Part shown: piece after piece, positions 1 to 8,723 of the stretch
How positions within the stretch are numbered: position 1 is the first letter of the stretch
Layout of the letters: each line of letters opens with the position of its first letter
Source of the DNA: Nonomuraea rhodomycinica
Lineage (GTDB): Bacteria > Actinomycetota > Actinomycetes > Streptosporangiales > Streptosporangiaceae
Assembly (NCBI RefSeq): GCF_013363995.1
Contig: NZ_JABWGO010000001.1
Coordinates: forward strand, 1,249,222-1,313,221
Reading direction: 5' to 3'
Length of the DNA: 64,000 nt
Made by a program: the position numbers and the translations under genes
Notes under the pieces: model-generated
Told to the model about the DNA's origin: nothing
Database searches by the model: none
The model's input: the letters and a program-made list of their open reading frames with translations, nothing else

Positions 1-127
1 CGGTCGCGCCGTCCTTGATGTGGTCGACCAGGCGGAGGGTGGCCGCCACGCGCACCGCCATCGGGGTGTGCAGGCTGCCGAGCCGGATCAGGCCCCACAG
101 CGGGTCGTCGTCGCGTGATTCGGCCAT
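1..127 (-). CDS. dnrK: DnrK/RdmB-type anthracycline O-methyltransferase, N-terminal fragment cut by window edge
   Basis: Only the first 42 codons are in the window. The reading from ATG at 127 includes [11 protein letters not shown] and [10 protein letters not shown], which match the dimerisation-domain start of the class I SAM methyltransferases DnrK (carminomycin 4-O-methyltransferase) and RdmB (10-hydroxylase). The catalytic Rossmann domain lies beyond the left edge, so methylation and hydroxylation activity cannot be told apart. The ATG overlaps the stop of the upstream SnoaL-like gene by 3 bases (ATGA), which implies translational coupling. Order dnrD-dnrK is also known from the daunorubicin cluster of Streptomyces peucetius. 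Confidence 0.8.
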   Translation of the reverse strand, partial: MAESRDDDPLWGLIRLGSLHTPMAVRVAATLRLVDHIKDGAT

Positions 128-564
128 CAGGGACGCCAGCCGCCGTCCGCGGGCCACGGCATGTCGAGCTGCCGGTAGGTGCCGAGGTAGTCGGGCCAGT
201 CGCGGTGGTCGCGGATCTTGCCGTCCACGATCCGGATCAGGTGGATCTGCTCACCGGCGAACCTGCGGCCGGTGGGCGGCATCCCGACGAGGTTGCCGAC
301 GTGGCGGCCGTAGAGCACGAGGTGGGCGCGCACCCACTCGCCGTTCTCCTCGTAGCCGATCTCCTCCAGGTGGGCGTCCTCGGAGAAGGCGTACTTCAGC
401 CACTTGACCGCGCCCGCGAACGCCTCGGGGCCGCGCCCGTCGGGGTTGTGCTCCAGCGCGCCGGGGTTGAGATATTCCGGATGAATGAACTCCTCGACGT
501 CTCCGGTTTCGCCGCTGTTGTACGCCGCCACCATGCGGCGGACGATTTCGATCTGCTTGCTCAT
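127..564 (-). CDS. dnrD: SnoaL/DnrD-like polyketide ring cyclase (aklanonate methyl ester cyclase type)
   Basis: 145 residues, the usual SnoaL length, in an alpha+beta barrel (NTF2) fold. The start ATG at 564 ([18 protein letters not shown]) follows a GGGAG ribosome site. An upstream in-frame extension is unlikely. The C-terminal part has [19 protein letters not shown] and [15 protein letters not shown]. The HxDWPD Asp region is where the catalytic acid of SnoaL and AknH sits. The family closes the fourth ring of anthracyclines by an intramolecular aldol reaction on the methyl ester made by DnrC-type enzymes. It is coupled to the dnrK-like gene, and the matching dnrC-like gene diverges from it. 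A DnrD role is inferred from context plus family. Confidence 0.85.
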   Translation of the reverse strand: MSKQIEIVRRMVAAYNSGETGDVEEFIHPEYLNPGALEHNPDGRGPEAFAGAVKWLKYAFSEDAHLEEIGYEENGEWVRAHLVLYGRHVGNLVGMPPTGRRFAGEQIHLIRIVDGKIRDHRDWPDYLGTYRQLDMPWPADGGWRP

Positions 565-710
565 CGGCGCTCCCTGAATGGGTGTGTCTCCGCGTCGATT
601 GTTCGCCGCGGTACGCGCGCGGGACAAGCGGGAAAAGCGGCTGTGCACCGATTCTCGACCGGTTCTCCAGAGGCGCTCGAATACTGGTGATTGCGCAGAA
701 GGGAGGGCTT
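565..710. promoter_or_regulatory. Divergent promoter region between dnrD-like and dnrC-like genes
   Basis: This 146-bp spacer must carry promoters for both directions. A TTCGAGC heptamer is present on the minus strand at 675-681. The same heptamer occurs in the other divergent PKS promoter (6721-6868) and resembles half-sites of SARP activators such as DnrI. The GGGAGG at 701-706 is the ribosome site for the GTG at 711. No confident -35/-10 pair was found by eye. Confidence 0.45.
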
Positions 711-1574
711 GTGGACAGCTCGGCGTACAAGCGACAGGTCGCGGGGGTCTTCGACGACTCCGCCGCGCGCTACGACCGGATGGGGGTGGAGTTCTTCACC
801 CCGATGGGCCGCCGGCTCGTGGAGCTGGCGGCTCCCACCGCAGGTGAGAGGGTGTTGGATGTCGGCTGCGGCCGGGGCGCCAGCCTCTTTCCCGCGGCGG
901 AGCTGGTGGGGCCGCGAGGGCGCGCGCTGGGCATCGACCTGGCCCCGGCCATGGTGGAGGAGGTCGGCAAGGAGATCGCCGCCCGAGGCCTTTCCCAGGT
1001 CGAGGCGCGGGTGATGGACGCGGAAAATCCGGAACTTCCCGCTGGCGCTTTCGACGTGCTGCTCGGCGGTTACAGCATCATTTTTCTGCCGGACGCCCCG
1101 GGAGCACTTTCCCGCTATACGGAATTCCTCGCCGACGGCGGGCGGATCGCATTTACGAGCCCGGTTTTCCGGGCCGGGACTTTCCCGTTCCTGCCGCCGG
1201 AGTTCACTCCGCTCATTCCCTCCTCGCTGCTGGAGCACCTGCCCGCCGAATGGCGGCCGGAGGCGCTGGTGCGGCGTTTCAACAGCTGGCTGGAGGACGC
1301 CGGGGACCTGACGGCGACGCTGGAGCGGGCCGGCTACCGCGAGGTGCGGGTGCTGGACGAGCCGGTGCGGATGACCGCCGAGTCCCCCGAGCGGTGGGTG
1401 GAGTGGTCGCACACCCAGGGGATGCGGCTGCTGTGGCAGAACCTGCCCGCGCCGCAGCGCGAGGACCTGCGCGAGCGGCTGATCGAGGGGCTCGACCGGC
1501 TACGGGGCGGGAGCGGGCCGGTGGTCATCGAGGTCCCGGTCCGCTTCGTCACCGCCCGCGTCGCCCGCGGCTAG
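711..1574 (+). CDS. dnrC: DnrC-like aklanonic acid carboxyl methyltransferase
   Basis: 287 residues from GTG 711, chosen because GGGAGGG lies just upstream and the protein then starts [18 protein letters not shown], the usual family beginning. SAM-binding motif I is VLDVGCGRG, followed by an acidic loop ([11 protein letters not shown]). The segment [18 protein letters not shown] is typical of DnrC/DauC/AknG, which methylate the carboxylate of aklanonic acid so that the DnrD-type cyclase can act. The 3' end overlaps the convergent acyltransferase gene by 75 bp (1500-1574). Family and pathway context agree, but the exact substrate is inferred. Confidence 0.85.
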   Translation: MDSSAYKRQVAGVFDDSAARYDRMGVEFFTPMGRRLVELAAPTAGERVLDVGCGRGASLFPAAELVGPRGRALGIDLAPAMVEEVGKEIAARGLSQVEARVMDAENPELPAGAFDVLLGGYSIIFLPDAPGALSRYTEFLADGGRIAFTSPVFRAGTFPFLPPEFTPLIPSSLLEHLPAEWRPEALVRRFNSWLEDAGDLTATLERAGYREVRVLDEPVRMTAESPERWVEWSHTQGMRLLWQNLPAPQREDLRERLIEGLDRLRGGSGPVVIEVPVRFVTARVARG

Positions 1575-2636
1575 ATCACCCGGGCCCGGCCCGCCCGCGG
1601 TCGAGCGGCCCGCGGTCGGGCCGGTCGCGGTCGGGCCGCCCGCGGTCGGACCGGTCGCGGACAGGGCGGTCGAGGACAGGGCGGACAGCCGTTCCAGGGC
1701 CGCGTCGAAGGCGGCGCGGTCCGCCTCGGGGCCGCCGGCCCGCGCGGGCAGCAGCGCCACGACCTCGCCCCGCCCGGCGCGCACCGCGCGGTGCCGCCGG
1801 GCGATGGTGCTCAGCCCCTGCCCCGGCCCCGCCTCGACGCACACGACGTCGTCACGGGCGGACAGGACCGCGTCCAGCGCGGGCCAGAACAGCACCGGCC
1901 GCACCGGGTGACCGGCCCAGTAGTCGGGGTCGGCGGCCGTCTCCCGGGTCAGCGGCGCGGCCGTGTAGCAGGAGCGCAGCGGGATGCGCGGCGCGCGCAC
2001 CGGCGTGGCGGCGAAGCCGTCGACGGCGGCGGAGGCCACGCCCGCCAGCATGGGGCTGTGGAAGGCGGTCATCGCGGGCACGGGGGCGCAGACGAACCCG
2101 TCGCGCCGCAGCCGCTCCGCCACCTCGGCGAGCGGGCCGGACGGCCCGGCCAGGATCGTCTGCCGGGGCGCGTTGACCGCGGCGACCACGACCTCGTCGG
2201 TCAGCGCCTCCTCCAGAGAGGCGGCCGAGGCCGAGACCGCGAGCATGCCGCCCGGAGGCGCCTCGGCCAGCAGCCGGATCCGCTCCTGCACCAGGCGCGC
2301 GCCGTCACGCAGGGTGAACACGCCGCCCAGCACCGAGGCGGCCATCTCGCCGATACTGTGGCCGAGCATGACCCACGGCCGCACCCCGTAGTCCATCAGC
2401 GTGCGGCCGAGCGCGTAGTCCAGCGCGAACAGCAGCGGCTGCGACCGGGTGACGTGGTCGAGCGGGACCCGCGGGTCGTCGCTGAGCCAGTCGCGGCGCA
2501 TCGCGTCGCCGTCGTCGAAGGCGGCCAGCACCTCGTCGAGGGCGGCGGTGAAGCGCGGCTCGCTGCCGTACAGGCCCCACGCCATCCGCGGGTGCTGCGA
2601 CCCCTGCCCCGGGAACATCACCATGGTGACGGTCAC
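1500..2636 (-). CDS. dpsD: DpsD-like acyl-CoA:ACP acyltransferase of the type II PKS
   Basis: 378 residues from GTG 2636 after a GAGAGGGG site. An internal ATG at 2624 is the alternative start. Motifs include MFPGQGSQ, the nucleophile elbow GHSIGE (Ser about residue 94) and AFHSPML carrying the catalytic His. The last 60 residues are not part of the fold: they contain degenerate Gly-Pro-Thr-Ala-Gly pentapeptides and then an acidic/Pro tail, encoded in the stretch that overlaps the dnrC-like gene. DpsD homologues act with DpsC in starter-unit selection, and here the genes are adjacent (35 bp gap). The substrate (propionyl or other) cannot be read from sequence. Confidence 0.85.
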   Translation of the reverse strand: MTVTMVMFPGQGSQHPRMAWGLYGSEPRFTAALDEVLAAFDDGDAMRRDWLSDDPRVPLDHVTRSQPLLFALDYALGRTLMDYGVRPWVMLGHSIGEMAASVLGGVFTLRDGARLVQERIRLLAEAPPGGMLAVSASAASLEEALTDEVVVAAVNAPRQTILAGPSGPLAEVAERLRRDGFVCAPVPAMTAFHSPMLAGVASAAVDGFAATPVRAPRIPLRSCYTAAPLTRETAADPDYWAGHPVRPVLFWPALDAVLSARDDVVCVEAGPGQGLSTIARRHRAVRAGRGEVVALLPARAGGPEADRAAFDAALERLSALSSTALSATGPTAGGPTATGPTAGRSTAGGPGPGDLAAGDAGGDEADRDLDDHRPAPAP

Positions 2637-2671
2637 GTCTCGCCCCTCTCCCCCGCCCGTGCCCGGGCGGC

Positions 2672-3919
2672 TCAGCCCTTGTCGGCCGCCCACGCCGGGC
2701 GGCTCAGCAGCTCCACGACCGCGCACGACCACGTGAAGCCCGCGCCCACGCTGGCGAGCAGGCACAGCTCGCCCGGCCCGACCGCGCCGGTGGCGACCAG
2801 GTGGTCGAACCCGGCGATCGGGTCGCCGGCGCCCAGGTGGCCGACGTGCCGGCTCCACGGCCAGGTGGTGCGCTCCGGGTCGATCCCGTACGGGCCGAAG
2901 AAGCCCGCCCTGAGCCGGCGCAGGCCCATGTGCGGCAGCGCGAAGCCCTTGACGTCCTCCAGGGCCACGCCCGCCTCCACCAGGGCCCCGGTCAGCGCGG
3001 CCTCCTGCCCGGCGCTCACCTTGGCGGCCGTCGCCGCCCGCCCCACCTCGCGCACGTAGGAGCGCTTGTGCAGGTCGAGGTCCACCGTGGGCAGCTCCTC
3101 CAGCGACGGCGCGCCGAACGCGTCGCCGCCCCGGTGCATGCCCTCCAGCTCGGGGTCGGAGACCGTCACGAGGCTGCGGATCCGGGCGAAGCCGCTCGTG
3201 CGCGACAGCACGAGCGCCGTGCCGCCGTCGGCGTAGACGGTGCCCGGGTCGCTGCGCCACCGGTCGAACCCGGGCGGGTTCATCCGGTCGCCGGTCGTGA
3301 TCAGCGCCCCCGTACGGGCCGGGGAGGCGGCCAGGTAGGCGGTGGCCAGTTCGAGCGCGGCCATCCCGCCGTTGGAGACCTGCCGGACCTCCATGGCGGG
3401 GCAGGCGTTGCCCACCGCGGCGCGCTGCACGTACGAGGCGGGCGCCCACAGGTGGTGGCCCTGGAAGTAGAGGCCGGCGTGCAGGACCAGGTCGATGTCC
3501 GCCGGGCCGGCGCCGGCGCGGGCCAGGGCCGTCCGGGCCGCGCGGGCGGCCATCTCGGGGCCGCTCTCCTTGTCGGCGACGGCCACCGCGAGCATGCCGG
3601 TGGCCGCGGCGAGCGGCGGGTCGCACTCGCCCGCCGCCAGCGCCCGCTCCGTGGGCACGGCGGGCGGCAACCAGGCCGCGCACCCGGCGATGAACAGCCC
3701 CCCGGTCCCCGCCGCCCGCGCCTCACTCCGCGCGGCCGGCCCACCGGTCTCCACCGACCGGCCGCCATGCCGCCCGCCCGGCCCGCCGCTCTCCGCCGCC
3801 CGGCCGCCATGCCGCGCGCCCGGCCCGCCGCTCTCCGCCGCCCGGCCGCCATGCCGGGCGACCGGCCCGCCGCTCTCCCGCGCCGGGTGCGCGGGCGGCT
3901 CGGAGTCGCCGCGCGTCAT
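2672..3919 (-). CDS. dpsC: DpsC-like ketosynthase III (starter-unit KS) with Ser nucleophile and repeat extension
   Basis: 415 residues. ATG 3919 overlaps the KS-beta stop (ATGA). The first 65 or so residues are a Gly/Pro/Arg repeat (14-residue unit [14 protein letters not shown]) not found in the family. The KASIII fold begins at [16 protein letters not shown]. At the position of the catalytic Cys of KASIII the sequence is [12 protein letters not shown], that is Ser182. DpsC from the daunorubicin pathway is known to use Ser (Ser118), and removing the extension brings the two into register. A later His is in [11 protein letters not shown]. The role is to load and condense a non-acetate starter (propionyl-CoA for DpsC); the actual starter here is inferred. 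Confidence 0.87.
   Translation of the reverse strand: MTRGDSEPPAHPARESGGPVARHGGRAAESGGPGARHGGRAAESGGPGGRHGGRSVETGGPAARSEARAAGTGGLFIAGCAAWLPPAVPTERALAAGECDPPLAAATGMLAVAVADKESGPEMAARAARTALARAGAGPADIDLVLHAGLYFQGHHLWAPASYVQRAAVGNACPAMEVRQVSNGGMAALELATAYLAASPARTGALITTGDRMNPPGFDRWRSDPGTVYADGGTALVLSRTSGFARIRSLVTVSDPELEGMHRGGDAFGAPSLEELPTVDLDLHKRSYVREVGRAATAAKVSAGQEAALTGALVEAGVALEDVKGFALPHMGLRRLRAGFFGPYGIDPERTTWPWSRHVGHLGAGDPIAGFDHLVATGAVGPGELCLLASVGAGFTWSCAVVELLSRPAWAADKG
3759..3884 (-). repeat. Three 42-bp tandem repeats inside dpsC-like gene
   Basis: Three contiguous 42-bp units lie at 3759-3800, 3801-3842 and 3843-3884. They differ at only a few positions, and a degenerate partial unit follows at 3717-3758. 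They keep frame and encode 14-residue units in the N-terminal extension of the KSIII protein. The array may be polymorphic in length. Confidence 0.9.
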
Positions 3920-5124
3920 CGGCGCACGACCATCGCGCTGTTGAAGCCGCCCGCCCCGCGCGCCACCACCAGCGCCGCGTCCCCGGTGATGGGCCGCGGG
4001 TCGCCGAGCACGAGGTCCACGGGCAGCTCCGGGTCCACGTCGCGGACGTTCGCCGTCGCCGGGGCCACGCCGTCGCGCAGCGCCAGCAGCGCCGTCACCA
4101 CGTCCAGCGGGGCGGCCCCCGAGTAGAGCCGGCCGGTCAGCGTCTTGGGGGCCGTCACCGGCACCCCGCGCGGCCCGAAGACGGCCGCGAGCGTCCGGGC
4201 CTCCTCCGCGTCGAGACCGGGGTCGGCGGCGGCGTCGGCGATCACCAGGGCCACGTCCGCGGCGGCGATCCCGGCGTCGGCCAGCGCCGCCTCGACGGCC
4301 CTGATCAGCGCCGGCGGCCGTCCGGAGCCGGGCGGCGGGTCGAAGCTCGCCCCGTAGCCGGCGATCCGCCCGTACACCCGGGCGCCCCGCGCGCGGGCCG
4401 CCCCGCCCTCCTCCAGCGTGAGGATGGCGCCGCCCTCGCCCGGCACGTGCCCGCCGGCCCGGCGGTCGAAGGGCAGGTACGCGGCGGAGGGGTCGCGGGC
4501 CGTGCTGAGCCGCCCCCAGCGGGTCAGCGCGGCCAGCCCGTACGGGCACAGCGACGAGTCCATCCCGCCGGTCACCATCATCGGCGTCCCGCGCGCCACC
4601 TTGCGGCGGGCGTGCGCGATCGCGTCGAGCCCGCCGGCCTGCTCGGTCACCATGACGCCGACCGGTCCGCGCAGGTCGTGCCGGATGGAGATCTGGCCGG
4701 TGTTGACCGCGTAGAACCACGCGAACGACATGAACGCGCTGACGTGGTCGGGCCCGTCGTGCCACAGGTGCTGCAGCTCCCGCTGCCCGAAGTCGAAGCC
4801 GCCCGAGGCGCTGGCGGTGATCACGCCCACGTCCAGCGGCGAGCTCGGCTCGAACCCGGACTCGGCGATGGCCCGGTCCGCGGCGTAGAGCGCGTACTGC
4901 GTCATGAGGTCGGTCTGCGGCAGGATCCGGGCCGGCAGATGGTCGCGGGGCTCGAAGCCCTCGACCTCGCCGGCCAGCGGCGAGGGCAGCCGGGCGGGGT
5001 CGAAGCGGCGCAGCGGGCGGATGCCGTTGCGCCCGCTCAGCAGCGCCGCCCAGTACTCCTCGGGGGTCAGGCCGACGGGGGCTACCACGCCGGCCCCGGT
5101 GACCACGACGTCCGTGTCATGCAT
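3916..5124 (-). CDS. dpsB: Type II PKS ketosynthase beta / chain length factor
   Basis: 402 residues from ATG 5124. It has the thiolase fold of a ketosynthase, but the active-site Cys is replaced by Gln (TEQAGGLD, Gln about 162), the hallmark of KS-beta (CLF), whose decarboxylase Gln primes chain building and whose cavity sets chain length. The N-terminal [14 protein letters not shown] and C-terminal [11 protein letters not shown] are typical. It pairs with KS-alpha encoded 4 bp upstream and is translationally coupled to the KSIII gene downstream. A decaketide length is inferred from the daunorubicin-like neighbours. Confidence 0.93.
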   Translation of the reverse strand: MHDTDVVVTGAGVVAPVGLTPEEYWAALLSGRNGIRPLRRFDPARLPSPLAGEVEGFEPRDHLPARILPQTDLMTQYALYAADRAIAESGFEPSSPLDVGVITASASGGFDFGQRELQHLWHDGPDHVSAFMSFAWFYAVNTGQISIRHDLRGPVGVMVTEQAGGLDAIAHARRKVARGTPMMVTGGMDSSLCPYGLAALTRWGRLSTARDPSAAYLPFDRRAGGHVPGEGGAILTLEEGGAARARGARVYGRIAGYGASFDPPPGSGRPPALIRAVEAALADAGIAAADVALVIADAAADPGLDAEEARTLAAVFGPRGVPVTAPKTLTGRLYSGAAPLDVVTALLALRDGVAPATANVRDVDPELPVDLVLGDPRPITGDAALVVARGAGGFNSAMVVRR

Positions 5125-5128
5125 GCGT

Positions 5129-6388
5129 TCACCCTTCGAAACGGCGCAGCAGCATGGCGCTCTGGAAGCCGCCGAAGCCGCTGCCCACGGTCAGCGCGAC
5201 GTCCACGCGCTGCTCGCGCGCGACCAGCGGCACGTAGTCCAGGTCCAGCTCGGGGTCGGGCTCGTGCAGGTTGGCCGTGGGCGGGATCGCGCCCCTCGTC
5301 ACGGCGAGGGCGGCGGCCGCCACCTCGATGGAGCCGATGGCGCCCAGCGAGTGGCCGATCATCGACTTGATCGAGCTGATGGGCACCCGGTGGGCGTGCT
5401 CCCCGAGCGCGGTCTTGATCGCCGCGGTCTCGTGCCGGTCGTTCTGCTTGGTGGCCGTGCCGTGCGCGTTGACGTAGCCGATCTCGGACGGGTCGCAGCG
5501 CGCCTCGTCCAGCGCCGCGGTGATCGCCGCAGCCATCTCGGCGCCGTCGGAGCGCAGGCCGGTCATGTGGTACGCGTTCCCGCGCGAGGCGTAGCCGGTG
5601 ATCTCGGCGTACACCTGGGCCCCGCGCCGCCGGGCGGCCTCGGCCTCCTCCAGCACGAGCACGGCCGCGCCCTCGCCGAGCACGAAGCCGTTGCGGGTGC
5701 GGTCGAAGGGCCGCGAGGCGCTGCCCGGCGTGTCGTTGTAGCTGGAGGTGGCCTTGATGGCGTCGAAGCAGGCCACGGTGATGGGCGCGATCGGCGCGTC
5801 GGTGCCGCCCGTGACCATGACGTCGGCGCTGCCTTCGCGGATCAGCTCGCAGGCGTAGCCGATGGCGTCGATGCCCGAGGTGCACCCGGCCGACACCATC
5901 GACACCGGGCCCTGCGCGCCGACCGCCCAGGCCACCTCGGCCGCCATCGAGCTGGGCACGAAGTAGTCGTACAGGTACGGCGAGGCCTGGGTGTGGTCCA
6001 CCTCCCAGGTGGCGCCCCGGCCGCTGATGGCCACGTACTCCGCCTCCAGCTTCTGCGTGCAGCCGACGGCGCTGCCGAGGGCCACGCCGACCCGGTGGGC
6101 GGCGGACTCCTCGACCCGCAGGCCGCTGTCGGCCATGGCCTCGCCGCAGGCGGCCAGCGCGAACTGGGCCGCCCGGTCCAGCCTCTCTGCGGCGCCGTCC
6201 GGCAGGCCCGCCTGGCCGGGGTCGAAGTCGGCCTCGGCGGCCATCTGGGAGCGGAACGGCGCGGGGTCGAACGCGGTGATCCGGCGCGTGGCGGTGGCGC
6301 CGGACATCAGCAGGTCCCAGAACGGCTTGACCCCGATGCCGCCGGGGGCGATCACGCCGAGCCCGGTGACGACCACCCGCCTGCTCAT
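5129..6388 (-). CDS. dpsA: Type II PKS ketosynthase alpha
   Basis: 419 residues from ATG 6388, overlapping the stop of the monooxygenase gene by 4 bp. The active-site Cys is present in SAGCTSGIDA (Cys169). The catalytic His residues lie in NAHGTATKQND and SMIGHSLGAIGS. It forms the KS/CLF heterodimer with the next gene product and elongates the polyketide from malonyl-ACP. Gene order dnrG-dpsA-dpsB-dpsC-dpsD is the same as in the daunorubicin cluster. The protein is full length, with nothing missing. Confidence 0.95.
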   Translation of the reverse strand: MSRRVVVTGLGVIAPGGIGVKPFWDLLMSGATATRRITAFDPAPFRSQMAAEADFDPGQAGLPDGAAERLDRAAQFALAACGEAMADSGLRVEESAAHRVGVALGSAVGCTQKLEAEYVAISGRGATWEVDHTQASPYLYDYFVPSSMAAEVAWAVGAQGPVSMVSAGCTSGIDAIGYACELIREGSADVMVTGGTDAPIAPITVACFDAIKATSSYNDTPGSASRPFDRTRNGFVLGEGAAVLVLEEAEAARRRGAQVYAEITGYASRGNAYHMTGLRSDGAEMAAAITAALDEARCDPSEIGYVNAHGTATKQNDRHETAAIKTALGEHAHRVPISSIKSMIGHSLGAIGSIEVAAAALAVTRGAIPPTANLHEPDPELDLDYVPLVAREQRVDVALTVGSGFGGFQSAMLLRRFEG

Positions 6389-6720
6389 GACCGTCCCGTC
6401 TCCGCGGCCCGCGTCTGCCGCGTCTCGTACAGGGTGGGCTCGCTGGTGCTGAGCGCCCGCAGCGCGCCGGCGTGCGGGGCGAAGTCCGGGTGCTGGACGG
6501 CGGCGCGGAAGGCGGCCTCGTCCTCCCAGGCGGCGACGTTGACGTAGTGACGGTCCTGCCCGGTCTCCAGCGGACGCAGCAGCATGTGCCACAGGAAGCC
6601 GGGCCTGGATCCCATGAACTCCGAGGTGGCGGCGAAGACGCGCTCGAACTCCTCGGCCGGGCCGTGCAGGAGGAACCGGTTCACGAACGTGACGGCTCCC
6701 CCGAACTCCGTGTGCGGCAT
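6385..6720 (-). CDS. dnrG: Antibiotic biosynthesis monooxygenase (ABM), DnrG/AknX-like anthrone oxygenase
   Basis: 111 residues from ATG 6720, a ferredoxin-like ABM fold. Visible features are GAVTFVNRFLLHGPAEEFERV, in the first strand and helix, and FLWHMLLRPLE with a conserved Trp. These cofactor-free oxygenases convert the 12-deoxy anthrone intermediate to the anthraquinone (aklanonic acid in daunorubicin biosynthesis). It is the first gene of the minus-strand PKS operon and overlaps KS-alpha by 4 bp. Family assignment is strong. The anthrone position is inferred from the pathway. Confidence 0.87.
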   Translation of the reverse strand: MPHTEFGGAVTFVNRFLLHGPAEEFERVFAATSEFMGSRPGFLWHMLLRPLETGQDRHYVNVAAWEDEAAFRAAVQHPDFAPHAGALRALSTSEPTLYETRQTRAAETGRS

Positions 6721-6868
6721 CCGTACTCCTCGGTCGTAGGCCGCCGAGTCGCTCGACAGCTCTCAGCACGACGCTGCGGCACGGTTCTCGCGGCCCGCTC
6801 GAACTCAGGTCGTCTAGCGCCATTCGAGCCGCCGGTGTGACCCTTGCGCCGACCGAAAGGAGAACCCC
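6721..6868. promoter_or_regulatory. Divergent PKS promoter with TTCGAGC-type motifs
   Basis: A 148-bp spacer between the dnrG-dpsABCD operon and dpsEF. Heptamers related to TTCGAGC occur at 6751-6757 (GTCGAGC, minus), 6797-6803 (minus) and 6823-6829 (plus). DnrI-type SARP regulators bind direct TCGAGC-like repeats, so a pathway activator encoded outside the window may control both operons. AAAGGAG at 6856-6862 is the ribosome site of the ketoreductase gene. Confidence 0.45.
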
Positions 6869-7651
6869 ATGTCCGAGGAAGGCCGGGTCGCCCTCGTCAC
6901 CGGTGGCACCAGCGGCATCGGGCTGGCCGTGGCGCGGTCCCTGGGAGGCGCCGGGATGCGCGTGTTCCTGTGCGCGCGCACGCAGGACGCCGTCGAGCTG
7001 ACCGTCAAGGGGCTGCGCGAGTCCGGGGCCGAGGCCGACGGGCGGGTGTGCGACGTGCGCGACGCCGCCGCGGTCCAGGAGCTGGTCCGGGCCGCCGTCG
7101 ACCGGTACGGCCCGATCGACGTGCTGGTCAACAACGCCGGCCGCGGCGGCGGGGGCGTGACCGCGGAGATCCCCGACGAGCTGTGGCAGGACATCCTGGA
7201 CACCAACCTCACCGCGCCGTTCCGGATGATCAAGGCGGTGCTGACGACGGGCGGGATGCTGGAGCGGGGGCGCGGGCGGATCATCAACATCGCCTCGACC
7301 GCCGGCAAGCAGGGCGTCGTGCTCGGCGCGCCGTACTCCGCCTCCAAGCACGGGGTCGTCGGCCTGACCAAGGCGCTGGCCCTGGAGCTGGCCAAGACCG
7401 GCATCACGGTCAACGCCGTCTGCCCGGGCTACGTCGAGACGCCGATGGCGCAGGGCGTGCGGCAGCGGTACGCGGCCTTCTGGGGCGTCACCGAGGACGA
7501 GGTGCTGGCCAAGTTCCAGGACAAGATCCCGCTGGGCCGCTACTCCACGCCGGAGGAGGTCGCCGGGATGGTGAGCTACCTCGTCTCGGACACGGCGGCG
7601 TCCATCACCGCGCAGGCGATCAACGTCTGCGGCGGACTCGGCACCTTCTGA
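6869..7651 (+). CDS. dpsE: Type II PKS C-9 ketoreductase (ActIII/DpsE family SDR)
   Basis: 260 residues from ATG 6869 with a strong AAAGGAG site. It is a classical SDR: NADPH-binding TGGTSGIG, NNAG (VLVNNAGRGGGG), catalytic Ser in NIASTAG and YSASK. The length and the ending INVCGGLGTF are characteristic of ActIII-like C-9 reductases, which reduce the poly-beta-ketone and direct first-ring closure. It is followed by the aromatase/cyclase in the same transcript, matching dpsE-dpsF. Confidence 0.93.
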   Translation: MSEEGRVALVTGGTSGIGLAVARSLGGAGMRVFLCARTQDAVELTVKGLRESGAEADGRVCDVRDAAAVQELVRAAVDRYGPIDVLVNNAGRGGGGVTAEIPDELWQDILDTNLTAPFRMIKAVLTTGGMLERGRGRIINIASTAGKQGVVLGAPYSASKHGVVGLTKALALELAKTGITVNAVCPGYVETPMAQGVRQRYAAFWGVTEDEVLAKFQDKIPLGRYSTPEEVAGMVSYLVSDTAASITAQAINVCGGLGTF

Positions 7652-7675
7652 GCCCCCTTCCTGACAGGAGCACCC

Positions 7676-8623
7676 GTGGCGACCTCACCCACGCACGAGA
7701 CCGAGCACCAGATCACCCTGTCGGCGGACCCGCGGGCCGTCTACGCGGTCCTCGCCGACGCGACCGCGTGGCCGGCGGTCTTCCCGCCCTCCGTCCACGT
7801 CGAGCGGATCGAGGAGAACGGCCGGGAGGAGCGCATCCGCATCTGGGCCACCGCCAACGGCAGGCCCAAGACGTGGACCTCGCGGCGCGAGCTGGACCCG
7901 GAGCGGCTGCGCATCCGCTTCCGGCAGGAGGTGCCCGCGCATCCCGTGGCCGCCATGGGCGGCGAGTGGATCGTCGAGCCGGTCGACGCCGCCACCACCC
8001 GGGTCCGGCTGACGCACGACTTCAGCGCGGTGGACGAGGACGGCGTGGACTTCATCGCCAAGGCCGTCGACCGCAACAGCGAGGCGGAGCTGGCGTCGCT
8101 GCGGGCCGCCGTCGAGGACTCCGGCGGGGTGAGCCGGCTGGCGACGTTCGAGGACACGGTACGGGTGGACGGCGCGGCGGCCGACGTCTACGACTTCCTC
8201 TTCCGCGCCGACCTGTGGCCGGAGCGGCTGCCGCACGTGGCCCGGATTGTGGTCGAGTCGGAGACGCCCGACGTGCAGCTCATGGAGATGGACACCCGCA
8301 CGGCCGACGGTTCGACGCACACCACGGCCTCGGTGCGGGTCTGCTTCCCCGAGCACCTGATCGTCTACAAGCAGCTGCGGACGCCGAAGCTGCTGTCGGT
8401 GCACACGGGCCGCTGGACGGTGCGGCCGGAGGGCGGCGGCGCCGCGGTCACCTCCCGGCACACGGTGGCGATCGCCCCGGAGGCGATCACGAGCGTGCTG
8501 GGCGAGGGCGCCACGATGGCCGACGCGCACGCGTTCGCGCGCGAGGCGCTGAGCCGCAACAGCATGACGACGCTGAAGGCGGCCAAGGAGTACGCCGAGG
8601 GCCGCCGCTCCGCGCGCGTCTGA
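7676..8623 (+). CDS. dpsF: Didomain aromatase/cyclase (DpsF-like)
   Basis: 315 residues from GTG 7676, with CAGGAG upstream. Two START/SRPBCC helix-grip domains follow each other: residues about 5-150 (ETEHQITLSADPRAVYAVLA) and about 160-310 (FEDTVRVDGAAADVYDFLF). Didomain ARO/CYCs dehydrate and aromatise the first ring of C-9-reduced polyketides. It sits directly downstream of the ketoreductase that supplies its substrate. A strong hairpin follows the stop. Confidence 0.92.
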   Translation: MATSPTHETEHQITLSADPRAVYAVLADATAWPAVFPPSVHVERIEENGREERIRIWATANGRPKTWTSRRELDPERLRIRFRQEVPAHPVAAMGGEWIVEPVDAATTRVRLTHDFSAVDEDGVDFIAKAVDRNSEAELASLRAAVEDSGGVSRLATFEDTVRVDGAAADVYDFLFRADLWPERLPHVARIVVESETPDVQLMEMDTRTADGSTHTTASVRVCFPEHLIVYKQLRTPKLLSVHTGRWTVRPEGGGAAVTSRHTVAIAPEAITSVLGEGATMADAHAFAREALSRNSMTTLKAAKEYAEGRRSARV

Positions 8624-8638
8624 CAGCGGCACGCGGGC

Positions 8639-8669
8639 GGGCCGCGTCCCCTCGCAGGGGACGCGGCCC
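8639..8669. terminator. Bidirectional hairpin terminator between convergent dpsF and SDR genes
   Basis: A perfect 14-bp G+C-rich stem (8639-8652 with 8656-8669) and a 3-base loop lie between two converging genes. There is no long T-run, as is common in high-GC actinomycetes. Confidence 0.75.
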
Positions 8670-8723
8670 TTCGTCACGTCACGGACCCTTCGTCACGTCA
8701 CGGACCCTTCGTCACGTCACGGA
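8667..8723. repeat. Three perfect 19-bp direct repeats
   Basis: Three identical 19-bp units stand head to tail at 8667-8685, 8686-8704 and 8705-8723. The last unit overlaps the 3' end (stop codon region) of the convergent SDR gene, so the final codons of that gene lie in the repeat. Confidence 0.92.
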
